Source: Apodemus sylvaticus (taxonomy: Eukaryota > Chordata > Mammalia > Rodentia > Muridae). Taken from it: a stretch of 64,000 nucleotides of DNA. A program made the position numbers and the translations under genes. The stretch covers positions 76,482,436 to 76,546,435 of the forward strand of contig NC_067473.1 in assembly GCF_947179515.1 (NCBI RefSeq), in the 5' to 3' direction. Every line of letters starts with the position of its first letter. Position 1 is the first letter of the stretch. This document shows positions 32,588 through 43,827 of this stretch, piece after piece. The notes below the pieces were generated by a model. The model ran no database searches and was not told where the DNA came from. It worked only from the letters and a program-made list of their open reading frames with translations.

Positions 32588-32935
32588 TGGGGATATAGTC
32601 AGGGTGGCAAGGAGAGCGCTTGTTTTGCATTCACAAAGTCTCCAGTTTATTCCCCAGTACTGCCTGAATAGAACATGATAGGATATTGCTGTAACCCTAG
32701 CACTTGGGAGGCAGCAAGGAGGATTAGAAATCTAAGATTGGGGCTGGAGAGATTGCCCAGTGATTAAGAGCACCTTGGGTACTTGGGTTTAATTTACAGA
32801 ATCCACAGGTGACAAACAATTATCTCTAACTCCAGGCCTAGGAAATCTGATACCCTCCTTGGGCACTGGGTTCACATAACACAGGGCGCAGAGACATAAA
32901 TGCATGCAAAACATACATAAATGAATAAAGTATGG
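32588..32935 (+). mobile_element. B4-like SINE followed by a B3-like SINE
   Basis: ID-like head plus B1-like body (~32588–32740), then GGGGCTGGAGAGATTGCCCA (32741 on) with an ATAAATGAATAAAG tail. Confidence 0.65.
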
Positions 32936-33097
32936 GCGGTCATTTGTAAGAGCTCCAGACCCTTCGTAGGCCCCTACACCTTAGCACGACTGACTCCATG
33001 TTATGCAGGCCATAAAACTCAGCATATAAACAGTATCACTTGCCAAAACGGAAACTAAGGCATTATCCATTAAAGTCCATAGTTCTGGGAAAGTCTC

Positions 33098-33261
33098 TGT
33101 GGTAATTTGTATATGCTTGGCCAGGGAGTGGTAGTATTAGGAGGTGTGGCTTTGTTGGAGTGGGCGTGGCCTTGTTAGAGGAAGTGTGGGTGGGCTTTGA
33201 GATCCTCTTCCTAGCCATGTGAGAGGCTTCTGTTTGCCTTCAGAACAAGATGTAGAACTCT
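33098..33261 (+). mobile_element. MT-like LTR, 5' half
   Basis: TGTGGTAATTTGTATATGC … GATGTAGAACTCTCAG; cut off by a 50-bp B1 head (33262–33312). Confidence 0.6.
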
Positions 33262-33431
33262 CAGCCGGGCAGTGGTGGTCCATACCTTTAATCCCAGCAC
33301 CCGGGAGGCAGGGGCAGGAACAAAGCAACAAAATAAAAGGCTGGTTTCAGACCAACTTTGCAGCGACCTTATGAGGAAAGTGTACAGGGAGACAAGCAAA
33401 CAGGGCCACTCCGGGGATGAATAAAGTTTAC

Positions 33432-33595
33432 AGGGGTTGGGCGGTGGCGGTAAGGGCACATGCCGCTAATCTCAGCAGAGACAGTAGGATCTGTGAGTTC
33501 GAGGACAGCATGGTCTACAGAATGAGGTCCAGGACAGCCAAATCTACACAGGAAACCCTCTCTCAAAAACACAAAAACAAAAACAAACAAAAACA
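33432..33595 (+). mobile_element. B1 SINE
   Basis: Diverged B1 with an (ACAAAA)n tail. Confidence 0.85.
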
Positions 33596-33803
33596 GTTCC
33601 TGGGAGCAAACTGCTGGGCTGCGTCTGAGAGCCCTGGAGAGTGCCAGCAGGTTTTAGCTGAAGGAGGGCAGGTGAGCAGGCTCTTTGAGCTGATAGAACT
33701 AGACGCCCTCAGGTGGGTGAGGCTGTGGGGGAGGGGTGCGGGCAGATAAGGGCGGTATTGGGTTTTCTTGGTAAGTAGAAATCCATGCACTACCACTGCC
33801 TGG

Positions 33804-34040
33804 CTTCTTTCTTCTTTTAATCAAATACATTATGAGCAATTGTTACTGATGGCCTAGGTCCAGGCCAGGTCTTTTCAGGTATCTTTTATTCAAAAAACTG
33901 AAAATAGCCGGCCAGTGGTTGAGCACGCCTTTAATCCCAGCACTTGAGAGGCACAGGCAGGCAGATTTCTGAGTTCAAGACCAGCCTGGTCTACAGAGTG
34001 AGTTCCAGGACAGCCAAGGCTATACAGAAAAACCAAAATT
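33804..34040 (+). repeat. Composite repeat copy 2 (same leader-B1 unit as at 21153)
   Basis: Leader CTTCTTTCTTCTTTTAATCA … AAAAAACTGAAAATAGCC joined to a B1 at ~33905, in the same order and at the same junction as the copy 12.65 kb upstream. Confidence 0.8.
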
Positions 34041-34194
34041 TAAAAAAAAAAGTTTTATTTATTTCAATTTTATGTTTTTAACTGCTGAGACATCTCTCCA
34101 GCCCCATATACGTATAGGTTTGTAGACTGTGTGTATGTGTGTGATTTCATAGGTATTTTTTATACAAATTTATTTATATAGTTTTGTAATGTTT

Positions 34195-34225
<31 letters not shown>

Positions 34226-34365
34226 GGTTTTTTGAGACAGGTTTCTCTGTATAGCCCTGGCTGTCCTAGAACTCTGTAGACCAGGCTGGCCTCGAACTCA
34301 GAAATCCGCCTGCCTCTGCCTCCCAGAGTGCTGGGATTACAGGCATGTGCCACCGCCGCCCGGCT
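34195..34365 (-). mobile_element. B1 SINE with 14-bp target duplication
   Basis: Antisense B1 with a long T tract. GTTTTGTAATGTTT flanks it at 34181–34194 and 34366–34379. Confidence 0.95.
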
Positions 34366-34531
34366 GTTTTGTAATGTTTTAAACTTAACATATATTACCA
34401 TATTATTCAACATATGATAATAATTTAGTATTTCTTTTATGGTTGTTTGTGTGTATGAGGGTACAGGCACATTTGTGGGTATGTACATGTTGTGGATGGC
34501 AGGGATTAACCTCAGAGGTGTTGGTTATTAA

Positions 34532-34583
<52 letters not shown>

Positions 34584-34596
34584 GTATGTGTGTATA
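34532..34596 (+). repeat. Compound (AT)(AC)(CG)(TG) tract, 65 nt unbroken purine/pyrimidine alternation
   Basis: Alternates from 34532 to 34596, with a CG core of about 16 nt near 34569–34584. This is classic Z-DNA-prone sequence. Confidence 0.97.
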
Positions 34597-34691
34597 ATGT
34601 ATGAGTGTTTTGCTGGCATGAGTATCTTTGTTGTTTTTTTTTTGTTTGTTTTTTTTTGTTTTTTTTTGTTTTTGGTTTTTTGGATTTGGTT

Positions 34692-34815
34692 TTTCGAGAC
34701 AGGTTTTTCTGTATAGCCCTGGCTGTCCTGGAACTCACTCTGTAGATCAGAAATCTACCTGCCTCTGCCTCCCAGAGTGCTGGGATCACAGGCGTGCGCC
34801 ACCACTGCCCAGCTT
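34692..34815 (-). mobile_element. B1 SINE
   Basis: Antisense B1 with a long T/G edge (34630–34690) and a small internal deletion. Confidence 0.92.
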
Positions 34816-34822
34816 GTGTATC

Positions 34823-34965
34823 TTTGTAATATGTGCGTGCAATGTCTTTGGGACTAGAGTTACAGATGATTGTGAGCTGCCATGTGGGTGCTAGGAATCA
34901 AACCTGGGTCCTCTGGAAGAGCAACAGTGCTCTTAACCACTAAGCTCTGTCTCTGCCCTCTTGTT
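34823..34965 (-). mobile_element. B3-like SINE
   Basis: Antisense GAGCAACAGTGCTCTTAACC head and diverged body. Confidence 0.65.
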
Positions 34966-35439
34966 TTGTTTTTAACCAGGGTTTCTCTTTAGCCTGGAAC
35001 TTGCTAGATTAGGCTGCTTGCTTACTGAGGAGTCAGAGATCCATCCACCTTTTCTATCTCTCCGGATCTGGGGCTCCGGGTGCATCCCACCCTGTCTGGT
35101 TTGTGGTTTTTATTGTTTTTGTTTGTTTGTTTTTAACTCGGGTGCGGGAATAAACTCAGAGTTCATGGAAAGCACCCTACTAGCTTAGCATAGACTTACT
35201 TACTTACTTATTTACTTAAGGTTGAATATCATTCTGTAGCCCAGGCTAGCCTCAAAAAATCAAGACAGCTCTCCTACTTCTACCTCCAGTCAGCTGGATC
35301 CCGCCTCAGGGCTCTCCGCGGTCAGGATTACTGGTGGCTTCCAGGTGCTAACCTGAGATACAGCGCCACCTTCCCTCCTCCAGCAGCTAGAAGAGCCCCT
35401 TCCTGAGATCCCTCTACTCGGGCGAAGACAGATTCTTTT

Positions 35440-35580
35440 TTCACTTTTTTTTATTGAATATTTTCTTTATTTACATTTCAAATGTTTTCCCCTTTCCAGG
35501 TCTCCCCTTCAGAAACCCCCTATCCCATCTCCCTTCCCCAGCCTCTACGAGGGTGCTCCCCCCCTCCACACACACACACA
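35440..35580 (-). mobile_element. L1 3'UTR fragment
   Basis: Antisense TTTATTGAATATTTTCTTTA through CATTTCAAATGTTTTCCCC resembles the mouse L1 3' end; followed by a short (CA)n. Confidence 0.7.
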
Positions 35581-35881
35581 TAGACAGATTCTTAATACAT
35601 GGAAGAATTCCTGCAGGAAGCAGTTATGGGTTTCTGACTAGCAGGGATGACTTAATGACCATGAGTTAAGCCCTAGGCTAGAAGGCCGAAGGGGTTTATC
35701 AGCCATTTTGTTAGTTTTTGTTTTGTTTTCTTTTATTGTAAATGAGAGTTTAGTTTTGCTTTTGAGGTTCCCAGAAAATGCCTGGGTGGGAGTCAGGAAG
35801 AGAGAAAGCAATATGGTCTTCTTCATAATTACACAGGTTCCGGCCCTGAGCAGGGGTCATGGCTAATCTAGCATTGGTTGT

Positions 35882-36019
35882 TTTTTTTTTTGTTTGTTTG
35901 TTTGTTTGTTTTTTTGTTTTGTTTTTGCTTTTTTTTTTTTTTAACAGAGCTGAGAACTGAACCCAGGGCCTTGCGCTTGCTAGGCAAGTGCTCTACTACT
36001 GAGCTAAATCCCCAACCCC
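35882..36019 (-). mobile_element. ID SINE
   Basis: A T/G-rich edge, then ACCCAGGGCCTTGCGCTTGC … GCTAAATCCCCAACCCC, the reverse complement of the BC1-like ID head. Confidence 0.88.
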
Positions 36020-36351
36020 TCTAGCATTGTTATCACATCCGTTTTGGGTGGTCAACTGGCAGCCGGAGCTGACAACTATGCTGCATTCTTTGGTCTTGGT
36101 TGCTGAGAGCTTTCAACCAGACTCCTTCCTTCCCTCCTGAGCTCCCTTAATTTCCTGTCTTTTTGTCCTGCCTGAGGATTATAGACATAAGCCCCACAGC
36201 TGGCTAAATTGATGGTTCTCATGTCTGGCCGTCTACTGCAATTACCCAGAAGGAATATAAAACTGCAGAGTCTAGGTCGTACTCCACATAGTTGGACCGT
36301 TAAACCTCTTTAGGTGATTCAGTGAGACACTTTCTCTTTATTTATTTTTTT

Positions 36352-36555
36352 CTTTTTGAAACCAGTCTCACTGTGTAGGCTTTAGAACTCATTTTGTACC
36401 CCAGGCTAAACTCACACTCAACAGAAATCAGTCTGCCTCCCTCTGAGTGCTGAGATTAAAGGCAAGTGCCACCACACCCAGTTTATGTAGTGCAGGGGAC
36501 AAAACCTTGGCATCCTGCAAGTGGGGCACGCACTCCACCATCGGGGCTACATTTC
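36352..36555 (-). mobile_element. B4 SINE
   Basis: Antisense B1-like part followed by an ID-like head; diverged. Confidence 0.6.
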
Positions 36556-36939
36556 CAGGGAAACACCCTTAAATGTTATCCTGCCTCAAGGTTCGCTGGG
36601 GCTGGCACTGAGTGTGGGGGGGCCAGTCCCATCGTTTAAGTTAAATACAGTTCACTTTCTCTCTACCTCCCAGCTAAGTAGGAACTGAATTTCCCAGGAA
36701 GGGGGTTGTGGGGGAGCCACACCTATCTCAATGATTTTGCACGGCTGGCTGGTTAGAACGTCAGGATTGTGGAGCATTAGAATGTTGCAGATTCAGAGAT
36801 AAATTATCCTGAGCAATCTTTGATCCCCTTCATAGCTATCTGTTGCCTACATCTGTGTATGAGCTGTGTGTCACTTGTGTTGGGGTGTATTTTTTGCTTG
36901 TTTGTTGTGCCTCCCCCCCACCCCCAGCCCAAGACAGGG

Positions 36940-37062
36940 TTTCTCTGTGTAGCCCTGGCTGTCCTGGAACTCACTCTGAAGATCAGGCTGGCCTCGAACT
37001 CAAAAATCTGCCTGCTTTGTTTCCCAAGTGCTGGGATTAAAGGTGTGCACCACCACCACTCG
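36940..37062 (-). mobile_element. B1 SINE
   Basis: Antisense B1 CAGGGTTTCTCTGTGTAGCC … CACCACCACTC. Confidence 0.92.
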
Positions 37063-37069
37063 TCATGTT

Positions 37070-37830
37070 GGGGTGTGTTAAGGCACTACTTTTCACCAAT
37101 CCCAAAGCCAAGAATAGCTATAGATAGCATCTCAAAGCTATGGTAGAGACTCCCGTTTATTATAATCTGTTTGCCCGGTGTTGTCACCAGTTTGGAGAAG
37201 CACATTAATTTATGGCTGCTTTGTTCTGTAACTGCTCCCATGTTAGACATGTTTGACATTTGTGGTCACCTGACTGTCCTCAAGCATAGTCACTCCTAAC
37301 TACTTTCAGCATAAACACTCCTCCTGTGGTGAGAGCTGTGTTCCGAGGAAGGGACTGTGGAGTCTGAAGGAGTCTGGGCATTCCCTTGGGATAGCATTTT
37401 CTTCCTAAGCAGATTCGAGTCTTTGTTGCTTTATTGAAAAACTGGGGATGGGAATTAATACAGAAAGATGGTTTGTACTTAATTTTTTTTGGCTAGAACT
37501 GGGAAGGCAAGAGCCCTCAGCTTCTTTCTACATTGCTTGCAGCAGCGTTATGATTTCCAAAGAAGAAAGGAGCGCAGGCAGTGCGCAGGCTCAGCTGTGA
37601 GCGGTTTCCCCTGGGGGACAGCGCCGCCTCTGGCTTGCTCAAGCGTTTGAGATTCTTATCGACGCCAGCATGGAACTTTCTGGATAAATTTTAATTCTTT
37701 CAGGTCCTTGTTAGAGAGCTTAAACTCCGAGGAGAGAAAGATTAGAACGTTGAAAAAGGATCAACTGATCGGACGGATTAAGCTTACCTCTGAAGCTGCT
37801 TCCTGGTGGCCTGGTCGAAAGAACCTTAGT
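37070..37830. other. Intergenic, unique-looking
   Basis: No recognised repeat. Slightly CpG-enriched around 37570–37670 (AGCGCCGCCTCTGG) but too short to be called an island. Confidence 0.4.
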
Positions 37831-38403
37831 GAGCTGGACAGTTTTTTGTTTTGGTTTGGTTTGGTTTTGGTTTTTCAAGACAGGGTTTCTCTGTGTAGGC
37901 CTGGCTGTCCTGGAACTCACTCTGTAGACCAGGTTGGCCTCAAACTCAGAAACCCGCCTGCCTGTGCCTCCCAAGTGCTGGGATTACAGGTGAGCGGGCA
38001 CTGCCAGGCAAACTGGACAGTTTTATGTCCGTCAACTCGTCACAGGCTGAAGGCATCTGAGAGGAGGGAGGCTCAGCTGAGAACATGCCTCTATAAAACC
38101 AGGCTTTAGGAAAGCCTGTAGGGCATTTTCTTAATTAGTGATTGGTGGACGAGGCCCAGCTCATTGTGGTTAGGGTGGACTGGTGGTCGTGGGTTCTCTA
38201 AGAAAGCAGGCTGAGCAAGCCACTAGGAGCAAGTCAGTAAATAGCACCCTTCCGCGGCCTCTGCACCATCTCCTGCCTGCAGGTTGCTTCTTGACTTCCT
38301 CTGATCATGAGCAGTGCTGTGGAAGCCTAAAACAAATAAACTCTTTCCTTCCCAAGCAGCTTTGATCGTGACGTTTAATCAGAGTGATTATAACCCTAAG
38401 ACA
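37830..38403 (+). mobile_element. MaLR-type (ORR1-like) LTR interrupted by a B1 (minus)
   Basis: The LTR starts TGAGCTGGACAG, is split by an antisense B1 (~37846–38012) flanked by CTGGACAGTTTT (37834–37845 and 38013–38024), then continues to AATAAA and CCTAAGACA. Confidence 0.75.
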
Positions 38404-38593
38404 TTTAGCTTTACGGGATCCTGTCGTTGGATTCCCATGGCTCTGTCCCATGAGGGACGTGATCTGCACCGTCTCCTGCTCTTTCAAACTCCAGCTTCAG
38501 TGTGTTGTTCTATCTTGAACTCTTTTTATTCCTTAGTTTGAACTATTCAGCCTTTGTAGCTCTGAGTCGAAGGGGATGGCTCAGGACATCCTT

Positions 38594-38608
38594 CCAGAAG
38601 AGGGCGCT
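38594..38608 (+). promoter_or_regulatory. CTCF-like motif
   Basis: CCAGAAGAGGGCGCT matches the CTCF core CCASYAGRKGGCRSY at all but one position. It is intergenic and outside any SINE I recognise. Confidence 0.4.
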
Positions 38609-38704
38609 GTTCTACCCTCGCTGAAATCATTCTGAGAGCCATCAGGTTTTAAGGGTCCCAGCACTAGCAGGAGCCAAGCTATTCCAGAGAGATTTGTGTT
38701 CCTA

Positions 38705-38990
38705 ATAAGCAGAGGCTAGTGGCTCTCTGTGAGTTCCAGGCCAGCCTGATCTACAAAGACCCAGTCTCAAAAAACAAAATGAAAAGAGAGGTATACAGTT
38801 GCCAGAAAATTGTGCTTGATAGAAAACAACCAACCAAAACTCTCCTCTATTATCTGGCGTGCCTGATGTTCATTTTAAAATATAGTGGCAGAGGCAGATG
38901 GATCCTTGTGTGGTCAAGGCCAGCCTGATCTACAGAATGAGTTCTAGGACAGCCAGGGCTACACAGAAAAATCCTGTCTCAGAAAACCAA
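38705..38990 (+). mobile_element. B1 fragments
   Basis: Truncated sense B1 pieces at ~38705–38772 and ~38882–38990. Confidence 0.7.
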
Positions 38991-39136
38991 AGGCAAATCC
39001 ACCACCAACAAAGCACTATTTATTTATTTGTTTATTTATTTGAAATTCTTTCTCAGAAAAACCAACAAGAACAAAACTTTATTTGAGAAACCCTGTCTCA
39101 GAAAACCAAAGGAAAAGCCACCACCAACAAAACATT
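38973..39136 (+). repeat. ~119-bp spaced direct duplication
   Basis: The B1-tail unit CTGTCTCAGAAAACCAAAGG … CCACCACCAACAAA occurs at 38973–39017 and 39092–39136 with few differences. Confidence 0.85.
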
Positions 39137-39310
39137 ATCAATTAATTAATTAATTAAATGTATATGCATGTGCTTGTGTGCATGCACTCCATAGTGTACA
39201 TCATAGGAATCAGTTCTCTTCTTCTACCAAGGGGGCTCAAGGGATTGAATGCAGGTCATCAGGTTTGGTGGCAAGTACCTTTAACCGCTGAGCCATCCTG
39301 CTGACTCACC
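39135..39310 (-). mobile_element. B2-family SINE
   Basis: Antisense, ending AACCGCTGAGCCATCCTGCT. Confidence 0.6.
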
Positions 39311-39837
39311 AGGATGCAGTGAGCTCAAGGTAAGAACCTGTATTTAAGTGTATAGAGAAGCTCTCGTGATGTAATTTGCCCTGACTGAGCACTGCCCGGC
39401 CTTCTCAAACCCTGTCTGCAAGGACTGTGTTAGGACACTTCATTTTCTGGTTCACCAAAGTCCTGGAAATCTGTGGTCTTGGAATGAACTTTGGGGCTTT
39501 AACAAAAATTCCCCTTTTAGAGAAGGCAGGAAGTAGCAAAGATCTGCCCAGAGGCCCGTCTTGCAAGCTTAAACAATGGTTAACTTAGAGATAAGGACTA
39601 AGACTGTTGTTGGAAACCCCAGGATTCCAAGATCTCTTGGGCTTTGTCCCAACGCGGCAGGGGCATCCTGGGGGGTGGCGGGTAGGATCAGAGGCTGATT
39701 CCCTCTCCTATGGTCTAGTGAAGCAGAAGATTAGAGAATCAGAGTAAGAGTGGATGGGTGGTGAACAAAAGAGGCTGGATAGAAAGGGCAGGATATGGGG
39801 TGATAGTAGCATAAGCTATGTATACAATTCAAGCTCT

Positions 39838-39905
39838 GGCTGAGGTGTGGCTCCGTAGCCTAGTACTTACCTAGTGAACCCAAGGCTCCAGGGTCCATTA
39901 GTAAC
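39838..39905 (+). mobile_element. ID-like SINE head
   Basis: GGCTGAGGTGTGGCTCCGTA … GGCTCCAGGGTCC; diverged. Confidence 0.45.
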
Positions 39906-40049
39906 TCTGTGGAATGAATACTACAATAAAAAGCAAAAAACTGAAAGATCAAGGCCCAGAGTGTAAATAACGATTCTATGAATGTATGTATGGTGTGTGT
40001 ATGTGTGGTGTGTGTGGTACATGTGTGTGATGCATGTCATGCATGGTAT

Positions 40050-40270
40050 ATTTTATTTTTCAAGATTAATTTTATTTTTTTATGTGTATAGGTCTTTTGC
40101 CTGCATGTACGTCTGTGCATCTAGTGCCCATGTGGGCCAGAAGAGTGAACCAGATACCCTGACCTGGAGTTACAGAGGATTGTTATCTACCATATAGGTC
40201 CAGGAATCAGAACTGAAGCCCTCTGCAAGAGCAACAAGTGCTCTTAACTGTTGAGCCATCTTTCCAGCCT
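40050..40270 (-). mobile_element. B3-like SINE
   Basis: Antisense B2-family body ending GTTGAGCCATCTTTCCAGCC. Confidence 0.75.
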
Positions 40271-40464
40271 TCAATGGGAAGTTTTAAATAGAATGGAAAT
40301 ATGTGCAGATTGCCACTTTTAGAAGGTAACTCTACATAGTACTTAGAAGGAAAATGGTAACTACAAGAACAATAGGAACCAGATGTCTGGGCTCTTGACT
40401 CAGCAGATAAAGGCCCTAGCCACTAAGGCTGGCCACCAGCTTTCAATCCCTCGGACCCACCCAT

Positions 40465-40660
40465 TCGATAATGAAGGTTTTAGAATGTGGGCCAATGGAA
40501 CAAGGCAGTAAACAGCATTCTTTCTGTAGCCTTTGTTTTCGTCGCTGTTTCCAGGTTCCTGCTTTGACTTCCCTTCATGACAGACTGTGATTTCTACAGG
40601 TAAGCCAGAGAAACCCTTTCCTCCCTGGTTGGTTTTAGTCAGTGTTTGATCACAGCCACA
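40465..40660 (+). mobile_element. MaLR-type LTR, 3' part
   Basis: Diverged 3' half of an ORR1-like LTR, directly before the provirus. Confidence 0.45.
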
Positions 40661-41174
40661 AAAAAAGCAAACTAATTGTACTGGCTGGTTTTGTGTGTCA
40701 ACTTGACACAGGATGGAGTTATCACAGAGAAAGGAGCTTCAGTTGGGGAAGTGCCTCCATGAGATCCAGCTGGGGGTCATTTTCAAAATTGGTAATCAAG
40801 GTGGGAGGGTGGTCCCGTCTCTGGGCTGGTGGTCTTGGGTTCTATAAGGGAGCAGGCTGAGCAAGCCAAGGGAAGCAAACCAGTAAGAAACATCCCTTCA
40901 TGGCCTCTGCATCAGCTCCTGCTTCCTGACCTGCTTGAGTTCCAGTCCTGACTTCCTTTAGTGATGAACAGCAATGTGGAAGTGTACGCTGAATAAACCC
41001 TTTCCTCCCCAACTTGCTTCTTGGTCATGTTGTTTTGTGCAGGAATAAAAACCCTGACAAAGACAAATTGGTACCAGCATAATGGGGTATTCCTGTGACC
41101 ACCTGACCATGTTTTGAGGAGGACTGTGGAACTTTGGGCTAGACGATCCATTCGGTGTTAAGAATTCTGTGTGG

Positions 41175-41360
41175 GGCTGGTAAGATGTTCAGCAGTTAAG
41201 AGCACTGACTGCTCTTCCAGAGGTCCTGAGTTCAATTCCCAGCAACTACATGGTGGCTCACAACCATCTGTAATGAGATCTGATGCCCTCTTCTGGTGTG
41301 TCTCTAGACAGCAATAGTGTGCTCACAAATAATAAATAAATCTTTAAAAAAAAAAAAAGT
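41175..41360 (+). mobile_element. B2 SINE inside the provirus
   Basis: GGGGCTGGTAAGATGTTCAG … AATAAATAAATC plus A-tail. Confidence 0.93.
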
Positions 41361-41607
41361 AAAAGCTCTGTGGCATGTTGTGTAGGAGCTTGGGAGATAA
41401 TATTGAGAACAATGCAGAAGATGGAGGCCTGGCTTGTGAAATTTCAGACTCTTATCAGGGCCATGTTTTGATTGTGAAGATTCTGTGGTTTTTGGTTAGC
41501 TGGGGCTGAGGAATTAGCTGTGATTAACAAGATACCAGAACCACTAAAGCAAACCTTTGTGTTAGCTGGAGCTAAGAAATTAGCGGTGATTAAGAGGAGA
41601 CCAGGCC

Positions 41608-41750
41608 GGGGTGTTGGGGGGGGGGGTGGCGCACGCCTGTAATCCCAGCACTTGGGAGGCAGAGGCAGGTGGATTTCTGAGTTTGAGGTCAGCCTGGTCT
41701 ACAGAGTGAGTTCCAGGATAGCCAGGGCTACACAGAGAAACCTTGTCTGG
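41608..41750 (+). mobile_element. B1 SINE inside the provirus
   Basis: B1 with a G-run near its 5' end. GGAGACCAG-type flanks lie on both sides (~41597 and ~41771). Confidence 0.88.
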
Positions 41751-43170
41751 GGTGGTGGTGGTGAGGGGGAGGGAGACCAGCATCATTGAAGTGGTATTTT
41801 CTGTAAAAGTGTTTTCTGAGAGCCCAGAGGCTGTGTTCCAGAGAGAGCCAAGGTTGTACCTTGTGCTGGGGCTGGACTTGGTAATATGTAAGAGTCACCC
41901 GGTGGTACTGGTTTTGAAGGCATGAAGGGATCATGAAGAACAGCTGAGGCTTAGAACTGTGAGAGGCTGTAGAAGGCCATTGGTGAAGGTGCATTCTCAG
42001 TTGCAATTGATGGCCCAGGACTGAAGGGGTCATGCAAAGGAATTGAGGCTTGGCACCATGAAGACAGCCTATGAGAGGCTATTGGTGAAACCTAGTTACA
42101 GTGGAAGATAGCAGTGTTTTTGTGACGCCAGTACCATGAGATGACCACTAAGAACAGCAGCAGCAGTGGAGTACAGGCATCTGGAGCCTAGAAGACAACC
42201 TATGTGCTACCAAAGGCGGGGCTGGAGAAGTGATCCAAGCCCTTGGAGGAGCCCAGAAGATCGTGAATTGGATCCCAGACATTCGATGGTTAGAGTTTGA
42301 TCTTGCTTTTGATTGTGACTGTTCCCTGATATTTTTCTCTCTTGACGGAAGAAAGTATTTTAGTGGAGTCTACAGTTTAGAGACTTTGAATTTTTAAAAG
42401 ACTTTTTTTTTTAAAAGGCTTATTTATTGTTCTAAATACACTGTATCTGTCTTCAGATGCACCAGAAGAGGGTGTTCATTACATATGGTTGTGAACCACC
42501 ATGTGGTTGCTAGGATTTGAACTTGGGACCTTTGGGAGAGCAGTCAGTGCTCTTAAGCGCTGAGCTACTGTGGGTCTGTGAAAGGCAGTCTGTGGTCTGG
42601 TTGAGCGAGGCTTACTCTGGAGACCCAGTAGAATATTCTACAAGGGACAGAACCAGTGAGCCATGATCCCAGATACTCTGGCTCATACTCTTGACTCCTC
42701 AGCTCCATAATCCTGTGGCCATCAGTCACGTGGGGCCAGGCCCCTGGTTTTCTGGCTGGACTCCACCCCCACAATCACCTGGCTACAGCCAGTTTTTTCC
42801 CCACCCCATAGTTACTTGGCAACAGCCAGGTAACCCAGCCCACTTTAAAAGGAGGCTTCTTGGCCCCTCCTAGCTCTCCTCTCTTGCTTTTCTCTCTCCT
42901 CCTTGCTCTTGATCCCCTCTTCTCCTTCTCTCCCCCTTTTCCCCCTCTTCCCACGTGGTCATTGTTGGTATTCTGTCTAAGCTCCACCCCACACCTTCCT
43001 GGCAATAGCCAGGTATGCCCCGCCCCATAGATCTGGCCCACTATAAAAGGGGCTACTTGCCCCTCCACTCTTCTCCCTCCCCTCTCCCACATCCTACTCT
43101 CACCTCTCTGCCCCTTGGGCTCTCCTCCCCCCCTCTCTCCACGTGGTTATGGCAGGCCTCCACTCCACTT

Positions 43171-43211
<41 letters not shown>

Positions 43212-43375
43212 CTCTACCACTAACTCCCATCCTCTACCCTGAGTAAACTCTATTCTATACCATGCCTGTGTGTGTGGTCCTTCAGGGGGAAGAGGTGCCT
43301 GGGCAAGGGCCTGCCTGGGCACCCCCTTCCCCCACACTGCCGTGCCACATTCCCTTAACCCCCATCCTCTCTTTT

Positions 43376-43562
43376 TTTTTTAAGATTTATTTATTTATTT
43401 ATTATATGTAAGTACACTGTAGCTGTCTTCAGACACACCACAAGAGGGCATCAGATCTAATTACAGATGGTTGTGAGCCACCATGTGGTTGCTGGGATTA
43501 GAACTCAGGACCTTCGGAAAAGCAGTCAGTGCTCTTAACCTCTGAGCCATCTCTCCAGCCCC
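43376..43562 (-). mobile_element. B2 SINE inside the ERV LTR element
   Basis: Antisense, near-consensus B2. CCATCCTCTCTTTTT flanks it (left near 43364, right near 43564). Confidence 0.93.
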
Positions 43563-43769
43563 GCCATCCTCTCTTTTTAAGCCCCTTCAGTCATGGACAG
43601 CTCTCATCCCTCTATCTTTTCTTTCTCTCTTTACTTCTCTATCTCCTTTCCTCTTCCTAGCATTGAAACTATGGACTGTCTCTTCTTATCAAAACCTGCC
43701 GTGTAGGAGCATGGAACAGGCCTCAGCGTCTCCAGCCACCAGGAAAGGACCCAGGACTCCCTGCCTGGG

Positions 43770-43772
<3 letters not shown>

Positions 43773-43826
<54 letters not shown>
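43773..43826 (+). repeat. (TC)n microsatellite
   Basis: Uninterrupted TC run of about 54 nt; polypurine on the other strand, so capable of H-DNA. Confidence 0.95.

Positions 43827-43827
<1 letters not shown>

Noticed and set aside
35350..35375. CTCF-like AGGTGGCGCT (minus strand)
   Set aside because: Core matches but the left half of the motif does not; too weak to list as a site.
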